Assembly: GCF_003751225.1 (NCBI RefSeq)
Contig: NZ_RJKE01000001.1
Coordinates: forward strand, 9,486,001-9,550,000
DNA from: Actinocorallia herbida
GTDB lineage: Bacteria; Actinomycetota; Actinomycetes; Streptosporangiales; Streptosporangiaceae
Direction of reading: 5' to 3'
Length of the DNA: 64,000 nt
In this document: piece after piece, positions 1-6,869 of the stretch
Numbering within the stretch: position 1 is the first letter of the stretch
Layout: the number at the start of each line of letters is the position of its first letter
Made by a program: the position numbers and the translations under genes
Notes under the pieces: generated by a model
The model's input: only the letters and a program-made list of their open reading frames with translations
Database searches by the model: none
Told to the model about the DNA's origin: nothing

Positions 1-526
1 TCCAGGTGCCGCGGTCGTAGCGCCAGACGGTGGTGACCTTGTTCGTCGCCACGAAGAACCGGACGGAGCCGTCGCGCAGGACGGCGAGGCCGTCCGGCGC
101 GTGGTCGAACCGCGGGATCCGCTTGACGATCTCCCAGGTCCGCCCGTCGAAGTGCAGGACGAGGTTGTCCGAGGTCGTCGTGTTCTCGCTCCCCACGCCG
201 ACCATCCACAGGTCGGCGGCGCCGCCCGCGATCCCGTTCACGAAGCCGACGCCCTCGGGGAGCACGACCTCGTTCCACTTCGTCCCGTCCCAGTGCCGTC
301 CGAGCACCCGGGGAACGCGGTCTTCGTACACGGTCACGAACATCCACACGTCGTCCGGCCCGAGCGCCTTGGTCAGCGTCACCTGGTCGTCGCCGGCGAA
401 GTCCGACGGCAGGAACCGCGTGAACGTGTGCTTCGGCTCGGGCCCCTGCGCCGTCGCCGGATTCCCGGACGCCAGCAGGGCCCCGGCGGCGACCGCCGAC
501 ATCCCGATCATCAGAGTCTTGTTCAC
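1..526 (-). CDS. Secreted protein of unknown function, C-terminus beyond window
   Basis: A minus-strand reading frame opens with GTG at 526 and stays open to the window edge (175 codons seen). A GGAGG Shine-Dalgarno sequence lies just upstream. The first 27 or so residues form a signal peptide: MNKT, a hydrophobic core, then an Ala-rich end near ATAQG. The mature part is rich in Trp, Asp and Gly with recurring short stretches such as GRHWDGTKWNEV and LHFDGRTWEIV, a spacing typical of beta-propeller or WD/Kelch-like extracellular folds. No catalytic motif is visible. I do not recognise the family. It is transcribed away from tRNA-Leu. The codon pattern is strongly GC3-biased, which supports real coding. 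Confidence 0.75.
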   Translation of the reverse strand, partial: MNKTLMIGMSAVAAGALLASGNPATAQGPEPKHTFTRFLPSDFAGDDQVTLTKALGPDDVWMFVTVYEDRVPRVLGRHWDGTKWNEVVLPEGVGFVNGIAGGAADLWMVGVGSENTTTSDNLVLHFDGRTWEIVKRIPRFDHAPDGLAVLRDGSVRFFVATNKVTTVWRYDRGTW

Positions 527-702
527 TTGTTCGACCTCCAGGCACACGGCGGGGGCGGGAGCACCGACAGCGCCGCGCGACGCCCCACCCCGCACACAGC
601 GATGCCACGCCATTCGAGTGCCATCCGGACGCTTCGGTTCGAACAGCCCGCAATCCGGCCCCACCCGACCCCCAGCGTCCCCGCCAAGGCGTTCCGGACA
701 TG

Positions 703-728
703 AAAAAAGACCCCGCGAACAGGGTCTT
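703..728 (-). terminator. Rho-independent terminator of tRNA-Leu
   Basis: On the minus strand a 7-bp stem (AAGACCC/GGGTCTT, 707-713 and 722-728) is followed by a run of six U (A703-A708 on the plus strand). It lies directly downstream of the tRNA-Leu CCA end. Confidence 0.85.
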
Positions 729-731
729 CTT

Positions 732-819
732 TGGTGTCCGAGGGGGGACTTGAACCCCCACGCCCCGTAAAGGGCACTAGCACCTCAAGCTAGCGCGTCT
801 GCCATTCCGCCACCCGGAC
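732..819 (-). tRNA. tRNA-Leu (anticodon GAG), with encoded CCA
   Basis: The minus strand reads from GTCCGGG at 819 to CTCGGAC with discriminator A at 735, and CCA is encoded at 732-734. The acceptor stem pairs over 7 bp with one G-U. The anticodon loop reads CTTGAGG, giving GAG. A long variable arm (class II) and the T-loop GTTCAAGTC are present. A U-run terminator follows. Confidence 0.95.
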
Positions 820-879
820 GAGTGTCTCCGCGCTGGTAAGCGCGGCGGCGAGAAGAACCATACCACTGGGGCGGGGTGG

Positions 880-1018
880 GCGCGATTCGGATCTTTACGG
901 GGCTTCGGAGGGGGTGGATCGGGGGGTTTCGGGTGGGGTGGATGAGGGGTTGAGCGGGGGTGGACGGTGGGGGTGGGGGCGCTGGGAGGATGGGGGGAGG
1001 TGCCAGTCGGGAGGGTGG
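880..1018 (+). other. G-rich, strand-asymmetric leader with G-runs
   Basis: Between tRNA-Leu and the M20 peptidase the plus strand is almost free of C and packed with runs of three to six G. It has no convincing gene of its own. G-quadruplex formation on the coding strand or transcript is possible; this is inference from base runs only. Confidence 0.5.
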
Positions 1019-1024
1019 GAAGCC

Positions 1025-2317
1025 ATGGAGGACGAGGTCGTCGAGCTTTGCCGGGAGCTGATCCGGATCGACACGTCCAATACGGGGGAGGTGGACGGGC
1101 CCGGGGAGCGGGTGGCGGCGGAGTACGTCGCGGAGAAGCTCGAAGGGGTCGGGATCAAGACGACGGTGCTGGAGTCCGCCAAGCGGCGGACGAGTGTGGT
1201 GGCGCGGATCGAGGGGACCGAGCCGAGCAGGGACGCGCTGCTGCTGCACGGGCATCTCGACGTGGTGCCGGCGCAGGCGTCGGACTGGACGCACCACCCG
1301 TTCTCGGGTGAGATCGCCGACGGGTGCGTGTGGGGGCGCGGGGCCGTCGACATGAAGGACATGGACGCGATGATCCTCGCGTCGGTGCTGGACCGGGCGC
1401 GGACGGGGCGGCGGCCCAAGCGGGACATCGTCCTGGCGTTCCTCGCCGACGAGGAGGCCGGCGGGAAGTACGGCGCGCACTTCCTCGTGGACGAGCACCC
1501 GAACCTGTTCGAGGGCTGCACCGAGGCCGTCGGCGAGGTCGGCGGGTTCAGCCTGTCGGTGCCGGGGGACCGGCGCCTGTACTTGATCGAGACCGCCGAG
1601 AAGGGCCTCGCCTGGATGCGGTTGAAGGCCGTCGGGACGGCCGGGCACGGGTCGATGATCCACGATGACAACGCGGTGACGGAGCTGGCGAAGGCCGTCG
1701 CGCGGATCGGGCAGTACCAGTTCCCGCTCCAGCTGACGCCGACCGTCCGGCGGTTCCTGGAGGCCGCGTGCGAGGCGTACGGGGTGGACTTCGACCCGAA
1801 GGACCCCGAGGCGTCACTGCCGCATCTGGGGACGCTCGCGCGGATGATCGGCGCGACGCTCCGTAGCACCCTCAACCCGACCCGCCTGGACGCCGGGTAC
1901 AAGACGAACGTCATTCCGCAGCACGCCGAGGCGCAGATCGACGGACGGTTTCTGCCCGGTTATGAGCGGGAGTTCTTCGAGACGGTCGACGCGCTGCTCG
2001 GCGACAAGGTCGAGCGCGAATTCGTGCATTACGACATCGCCGTCGAAACGGAATATGAGGGAAATCTCGTCGGGGCGATGGAGGAGGCCCTGACGTGGGC
2101 GGACCCGGGGGCGATCCCCGTGCCGTACTGCCTCAGTGCGGGCACGGACGCCAAGTCGTTCGCCACCCTCGGAATGCGCTGCTACGGGTTCGCGCCCCTG
2201 CGCCTTCCGGCTGATCTGGATTTTTCCGGAATGTTCCATGGCATCGACGAGCGCGTTCCCGTCGACGGCCTCCAGTTCGGCGTGCGCGTTCTCGACCGCT
2301 TCCTGGACAACGCATAA
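1025..2317 (+). CDS. M20/M25/M40 family zinc metallopeptidase
   Basis: The 430-residue protein belongs to the M20 family of di-zinc amidohydrolases (ArgE/DapE/CPG2-like), which remove an amino acid or acyl group from small peptides or N-acyl amino acids. Seen in sequence: the metal-binding HGHLDVVP (H77, D79), a bridging Asp and the DEEAGG catalytic-Glu stretch, and a lid domain in the middle. I place the start at ATG 1025 because a GGAGGG sequence precedes it with good spacing; upstream in-frame codons are G-run artefacts. No signal peptide, so probably cytoplasmic. It stands alone, so substrate is unknown. A second, distantly related M20 peptidase lies at 20123. Confidence 0.9.
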   Translation: MEDEVVELCRELIRIDTSNTGEVDGPGERVAAEYVAEKLEGVGIKTTVLESAKRRTSVVARIEGTEPSRDALLLHGHLDVVPAQASDWTHHPFSGEIADGCVWGRGAVDMKDMDAMILASVLDRARTGRRPKRDIVLAFLADEEAGGKYGAHFLVDEHPNLFEGCTEAVGEVGGFSLSVPGDRRLYLIETAEKGLAWMRLKAVGTAGHGSMIHDDNAVTELAKAVARIGQYQFPLQLTPTVRRFLEAACEAYGVDFDPKDPEASLPHLGTLARMIGATLRSTLNPTRLDAGYKTNVIPQHAEAQIDGRFLPGYEREFFETVDALLGDKVEREFVHYDIAVETEYEGNLVGAMEEALTWADPGAIPVPYCLSAGTDAKSFATLGMRCYGFAPLRLPADLDFSGMFHGIDERVPVDGLQFGVRVLDRFLDNA

Positions 2318-2371
2318 CTTTTATGTTTTCTATGGCTCTCGATGGGTAGTGCGTGGTGCTAGCGTTACCGT

Positions 2372-2402
2372 CCGTAGGGGAGAGGTCACCCCTTCCCTAC
2401 GG
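2372..2402. promoter_or_regulatory. Inverted repeat between M20 peptidase and chaplin-like gene
   Basis: CCGTAGGG (2372-2379) and CCCTACGG (2395-2402) form a perfect 8-bp inverted repeat around a 15-nt spacer. It lacks a U-run, so it may be a weak terminator for the peptidase or an operator or leader hairpin of the secreted repeat gene 80 nt downstream. Confidence 0.5.
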
Positions 2403-2482
2403 GCGGAGCTCGTGTGTCCGGACGGCGGGGGCGGCCCGGACGCACGGCCCGCGATCCGATCCGTGATCTTCCCGGGAGCCCC

Positions 2483-3598
2483 ATGCGTACGCGGACCCAG
2501 CGCGTCAGCCGAGTTTTCCTGACCGTCTGCGCCCTGGCGCTCGGTACGGGCGCCTTCCAGCACCCCTCGGCCGTCTCCGCCCAGACCCCCGGGCGAGACG
2601 GGTCCCCCGGAACCTCGGCCGCCGCCCCGGCCTCTCCTGGCACGAGCCAGGGCGGCGCCGAGGATTCGCTTCTCCCGGTCTCCCTCACCGGCCTGTGCGG
2701 GGAGCCTTGCGAGGTCCGTCATCCGGGTGCCTCTGTCGCTCCCGTGGTGCCGACCCCTCACCCGGTGCCTGAGGCCGACTGCCGGGCCGCCCACTGCGTC
2801 GGCGGCCCTGCGCCGTCGCCTTGCGCGGTACCGGGCCACCACCGCTCCGGATCGCGCGCCGAGTGCCCGCCCGCCCCGAGCCCGGCGCAGACCCCTTGCG
2901 CCCAGCCTTCGGGCCGCGCCACGCCCTGCCACCACCCGGAACCCCAGGCCGGAGCGACACCCGAAGGCGACGCCCAGACCACCGAGCCCCGGGATTGCAC
3001 CAAGTCGCCCGGGAAGTGTCCTCCCGCTGCCCCTCCCGTGCTCGAGGTCTGCGGCAATGCCGTCGCGGTCCTCGGCACCGTGTCCGGCACCTGCACCGGC
3101 GGCCCCGGCGCCGCCTCCCCCGTGAGCCTCTGCGGCAACGCCATCGCCGTCCTGGGCACCGCGGTCGCAGGCTGCTCCACCGCACCGGCCGGGGAAGGGC
3201 AAGGCGTCGCCATCTGCGGCAACGCGATCACCGTCCTGGGCACCGCCGCCGCGAGTTGCTCCCCGGGGGCTCAGCAGGGCACCACCCTCTGCGGCAACGC
3301 GGTGGCCGTCCTGGGCACCGCCACCGCGGCCTGCCGCGAACCGGTGGCCCGGCCGATCGCGGAAACCCCGGCCCCGGCCGTCCGTCAGGTCTCCTGGTCC
3401 GCTCCCGCGGCGGCCGGTATCGAGCCCTGGAAGCCGAAGCCCGAACGTCCGCGGCTCTATGGCAGGCACAGCGGCTGGACCCCGGCCAGGCCCTCTTCCG
3501 CGGGCTCGGCCCCCGGCGCGCCGGAACGCGGCGCCTGGGTCATCTCGCCGATCGGCGGGGCCCTGCCGATTCCGGGCGGCCCGGTGGGCGGCCGCTGA
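2483..3598 (+). CDS. Chaplin-like secreted protein with four Cys-paired repeats
   Basis: The 371-residue protein starts with MRTRTQRVSR, a hydrophobic stretch and an AVSA cleavage-like site (about residues 1-34). A long Pro/Thr/Cys-rich segment follows, then four repeats of CGNA[VI]xVLGT...C beginning at C190, C217, C245 and C270, each ended by a second Cys about 14 residues later. CGN-V-VxG with two Cys is the core of chaplins, the amphipathic surface proteins of aerial hyphae in streptomycetes. The tail is Pro-rich and has no LPXTG sorting motif or membrane anchor. Start chosen at ATG 2483, immediately before the signal peptide. It is monocistronic. The assignment to the chaplin family is inference from the short motif; it may be a separate Cys-repeat coat family. 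Confidence 0.7.
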   Translation: MRTRTQRVSRVFLTVCALALGTGAFQHPSAVSAQTPGRDGSPGTSAAAPASPGTSQGGAEDSLLPVSLTGLCGEPCEVRHPGASVAPVVPTPHPVPEADCRAAHCVGGPAPSPCAVPGHHRSGSRAECPPAPSPAQTPCAQPSGRATPCHHPEPQAGATPEGDAQTTEPRDCTKSPGKCPPAAPPVLEVCGNAVAVLGTVSGTCTGGPGAASPVSLCGNAIAVLGTAVAGCSTAPAGEGQGVAICGNAITVLGTAAASCSPGAQQGTTLCGNAVAVLGTATAACREPVARPIAETPAPAVRQVSWSAPAAAGIEPWKPKPERPRLYGRHSGWTPARPSSAGSAPGAPERGAWVISPIGGALPIPGGPVGGR

Positions 3599-3621
3599 GC
3601 GACTCCCCGGTGAGAACGCTT

Positions 3622-3654
3622 CGTCCGTCCCGGGAGCGCGGCCCGGGGCGGACG
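3622..3654. terminator. Hairpin between convergent genes
   Basis: CGTCCG...CCCGGG and CCCGGG...CGGACG (3622-3654) can fold into a GC-rich stem-loop between the chaplin-like gene and the convergent DUF5703 gene. No U-run; bidirectional termination is inferred. Confidence 0.55.
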
Positions 3655-3697
3655 GAGCCCCCGGGTAAATTGTCGGTCTTTGTGGCTTTGCCGATAC

Positions 3698-3898
3698 TCA
3701 AGCCGGCTGGTGCAGGGTGCTGCGCGCCCGAATGATCTTCTTGCGGAGCTGGATCCTGCGTCTTCCGTCACGATGGACGCGCACGGTGTGGAGTTCCCAG
3801 CCGCCGTATTCCGCGTGCTCGGTCATGACCTGCCGGGCGGCCTCACGCGTGGTCCCTCGCGGCAGATTCAGAATGAGATAGGTGTACTCCACCATCAC
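3698..3898 (-). CDS. DUF5703 family small protein
   Basis: This 66-residue protein begins MMVEYTYLILNLPRGT and continues with a basic, beta-strand-like second half (HRDGRRRIQLRKKIIRAR). The pattern matches the short actinobacterial family DUF5703, whose function is unknown. The usual family start is MxEYxY, so ATG 3895 or 3898 are both possible; an AGGTG precedes them. It lies divergently from topA, with 228 nt between the two starts, and converges on the chaplin-like gene. No membrane segment or signal peptide. Length and whole-protein pattern fit the family well. Confidence 0.8.
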   Translation of the reverse strand: MMVEYTYLILNLPRGTTREAARQVMTEHAEYGGWELHTVRVHRDGRRRIQLRKKIIRARSTLHQPA

Positions 3899-3963
3899 CT
3901 GCCAGCATGCCAGACGGGAGCGGCGAGATGAACCCTTCGGGAAGAGCCTGGTCTCTCATGACG

Positions 3964-3994
3964 TTGAGGCGTGTCATCCTGTCGAGGGTTTATC
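3964..3994 (+). promoter_or_regulatory. Candidate promoter for topA
   Basis: TTGAGG at 3964 and a T-rich GTTTAT at 3988 are 18 nt apart in the only A/T-richer pocket of the 228-nt gap before topA. This is a weak pattern match only. Confidence 0.25.
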
Positions 3995-4126
3995 GTCGCG
4001 TGGTGGGCGGGAACCCCGCTCGGCAGGGGACGGGCGTCATCGGGGGTACCGTCGGGATGAAGGCGCCATGAGTGACGTCAAGTCGGAAACGAAGCGTTCG
4101 ACGCGATACGGATAGGTCGGAGAGCT

Positions 4127-6841
4127 GTGCCAGCCAGTAACGGCAGCAGGTCGGGAGTCACCCGTCTGGTGATCGTCGAGTCGCCCGCGAAGGCGAAGAA
4201 GATCGCGGGCTACCTCGGCAATGGCTATGTGGTCGAGTCCAGCATCGGTCACATCCGGGATCTCCCCGAGAACGCGGCCGAGGTGCCGGCGAAGTACAAG
4301 GCCGAGCCCTGGGGTCGGCTCGGGGTGAACGTCGACCACGAGTTCGAGCCGGTCTACATCGTCAACGCCGACAAGCGGCAGCAGGTCGCCAAGCTGAAGA
4401 AGCTGCTCAGCGAGGCCGACGAGCTCTTCCTGGCGACGGACGAGGACCGGGAGGGCGAGGCGATCGCCTGGCACCTCCAGGAGGTGCTCAAGCCCAAGGT
4501 GCCGGTGCACCGGATGGTCTTCAACGAGATCACCCCCGACGCGATCCGCGCCGCCGCGGCCAACACCCGCGACCTCAACCTGCAGCTCGTCGACGCCCAG
4601 GAGACCCGCCGCATCCTCGACCGCCTGTACGGCTACGAGGTCAGCCCGGTCCTGTGGAAGAAGGTCATGCCGAAGCTGTCGGCGGGTCGGGTCCAGTCCG
4701 TCGCCACGCGGCTCGTGGTCGAGCGGGAGCGCGAGCGGATCGCGTTCGTCCCGGCGGACTACTGGGACATCAGCGCGGATCTCGGTACCGGACGGGACGA
4801 AGAGCCCAACCGCTTCACGGCCAAGCTCGTCTCCATCGACGGCACCCGCGTCGCCCAGGGCAGGGACTTCACTTCCCTCGGCAAGGTCAAGGGCAACGCC
4901 CGGCAGCTCGACGAGGTGTTCGCCAGGGCACTCGCCGGGCGCCTGGAAGGCCGCCCGTTCAAGGTCACCTCCGTCGAGCAGAAGCCGTACACGCGCAAGC
5001 CGTACGCGCCGTTCCGGACCACGACCATGCAGCAGGAGGCGAGCCGCAAGCTGGGCTTCTCGCCCAAGTACGCGATGCAGATCGCCCAGCGGCTGTACGA
5101 GAACGGCTTCATCACCTACATGCGTACGGACAGCATCACGCTGTCCCAGACCGCGATCACCGCCGCGCGCTCCCAGGCGAGCGCCCTGTACGGCCCGCAG
5201 TACGTGCCGGACAAGCCGCGTGTCTACACCGCGAAGGTCAAGAACGCGCAGGAGGCGCACGAGGCGATCCGCCCTGCGGGCGAGACCTTCCAGACGCCCG
5301 CCGAGACGCGGCTGACCGGTGACCAGTTCCGGCTCTACGAGCTGATCTGGAAGCGCACGATCGCGTCCCAGATGAAGGACGCGGCGGGCCAGTCGGTCTC
5401 GGTGCGGATCCTCGGCGAGTCCTCGACGGGCGAGGCCGCCGAATTCGGCGCGTCGGGCCGGACGATCACGTTCCACGGCTTCCTCAAGGCCTACGTCGAA
5501 GGCGCGGACGACCCGGAGTCGGGCACCGACGACCAGGAGTCGCGCCTGCCCGTCCTCACCGAGGGCGACGTGCTCGACCCGCACACGCTGGAGGCCGAGG
5601 GCCACTCGACCCGGGCGCCCGCCCGGTACACCGAGGCGTCGCTGATCAAGGAGCTGGAGGACCGGGAGATCGGCCGGCCCTCGACCTACTCCTCGATCAT
5701 CGGCACGATTCTCGACCGCGGCTACGTGTTCAAGAAGGGCACGGCGCTGGTCCCGGCGTTCCTGGCGTTCGCCGTCGTCCAGCTGCTGGAGAAGCACTTC
5801 GGCAACCTCGTGGACTACGACTTCACCGCGCAGATGGAGGAGTCGCTCGACTCGATCGCGCGCGGCGAGGCCGAGCGGGTGCCGTGGCTCGACCGGTTCT
5901 ACCACGGTGAGCACGGGCTCAAGGAGCTGGTCAGCGACCTCGGCGACATCGACGCCAAGGAGATCTCGTCCTTCCCGGTGAAGGACGATCCCGGCACGAT
6001 GATCCGGGTAGGCAGGTACGGGCCTTACCTCGACCGTGACGGCGTCCGTGTCAACATCCCCGAGGAACTCGCCCCCGACGAGCTGGACAAGGCCAAGGCC
6101 GACGAGCTCTACGCGCAGCCGAGCGGCGACAGGTCGCTGGGCCGCGACCCGGAGACGGGGTTCGAGGTCGTCGCGAAGTCCGGGCGGTTCGGTCCCTATG
6201 TGACCGAGATCCTGCCTGAGGAGCTGACGACGACGGCGTCGGGCCGCAAGAAGGCGGGCGCGCCCAAGCCGCGCACGGGCTCGCTGTTCAAGGACATGTC
6301 CCTGGACACGATCACCCTGGAGCAGGCGCTCCAGCTCATGTCGCTGCCCCGGGTCGTCGGCGATCTGGACGGCGAGCAGGTCACCGCGCAGAACGGCAGG
6401 TTCGGCCCGTACCTGAAGAAGGGCACGGACTCCCGGTCGCTGACGAGCGAGGACCAGATCTTCACCGTCACGATCGACGAGGCCAAGGCGCTTTACGCGC
6501 AGCCCAAGCAGCGGGGCCGCAGGGCCGCCGCGCCGCCGCTGCGCGAGCTGGGCGACGACCCGGTCTCCAAGCAGCCGGTGACGGTCAAGGAGGGCCGCTT
6601 CGGCCCGTACGTCACCGACGGCGAGACCAACGCGTCGCTCCGTAAGGGCGACGAGGTCGAGGCGATCACCATCGAGCGGGCCGCGGAACTGCTCGCGGAA
6701 CGCCGCGAGAAGGTCGCCGCCGCCGGGCCCAAGCCTGCCCGGAAGCGGACGCCCGCCGCGGCGAAGACCACGGCGAAGACCGGGACGAAGACGACGGCCA
6801 AGGCGAAGTCCACTACCACGAGGGCCAAGTCGCAGGCATAG
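4127..6841 (+). CDS. topA: DNA topoisomerase I (type IA)
   Basis: The 904-residue enzyme relaxes negatively supercoiled DNA by single-strand passage. Seen: the Toprim start LVIVESPAKAKKI near residue 13, the acidic Mg-binding cluster ATDEDREGEAIAW near 103-115, the active-site tyrosine in GFITYMRTDS (Y331), and the conserved GRVQSVATR. The C-terminal third carries several GRFGPYV repeats, the actinobacterial Topo C-terminal repeats, and ends in a Lys/Ala/Thr-rich basic tail as in mycobacteria and streptomycetes. These replace the zinc ribbons of E. coli TopA. The GTG start at 4127 follows GGTCGGAGAG. The MFS-Tmk gene follows after 28 nt, probably in the same transcript, an order conserved in actinomycetes. 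Confidence 0.97.
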   Translation: MPASNGSRSGVTRLVIVESPAKAKKIAGYLGNGYVVESSIGHIRDLPENAAEVPAKYKAEPWGRLGVNVDHEFEPVYIVNADKRQQVAKLKKLLSEADELFLATDEDREGEAIAWHLQEVLKPKVPVHRMVFNEITPDAIRAAAANTRDLNLQLVDAQETRRILDRLYGYEVSPVLWKKVMPKLSAGRVQSVATRLVVERERERIAFVPADYWDISADLGTGRDEEPNRFTAKLVSIDGTRVAQGRDFTSLGKVKGNARQLDEVFARALAGRLEGRPFKVTSVEQKPYTRKPYAPFRTTTMQQEASRKLGFSPKYAMQIAQRLYENGFITYMRTDSITLSQTAITAARSQASALYGPQYVPDKPRVYTAKVKNAQEAHEAIRPAGETFQTPAETRLTGDQFRLYELIWKRTIASQMKDAAGQSVSVRILGESSTGEAAEFGASGRTITFHGFLKAYVEGADDPESGTDDQESRLPVLTEGDVLDPHTLEAEGHSTRAPARYTEASLIKELEDREIGRPSTYSSIIGTILDRGYVFKKGTALVPAFLAFAVVQLLEKHFGNLVDYDFTAQMEESLDSIARGEAERVPWLDRFYHGEHGLKELVSDLGDIDAKEISSFPVKDDPGTMIRVGRYGPYLDRDGVRVNIPEELAPDELDKAKADELYAQPSGDRSLGRDPETGFEVVAKSGRFGPYVTEILPEELTTTASGRKKAGAPKPRTGSLFKDMSLDTITLEQALQLMSLPRVVGDLDGEQVTAQNGRFGPYLKKGTDSRSLTSEDQIFTVTIDEAKALYAQPKQRGRRAAAPPLRELGDDPVSKQPVTVKEGRFGPYVTDGETNASLRKGDEVEAITIERAAELLAERREKVAAAGPKPARKRTPAAAKTTAKTGTKTTAKAKSTTTRAKSQA

Positions 6842-6869
6842 GGACACCGGCGCCGATACCCTGCCTGGC

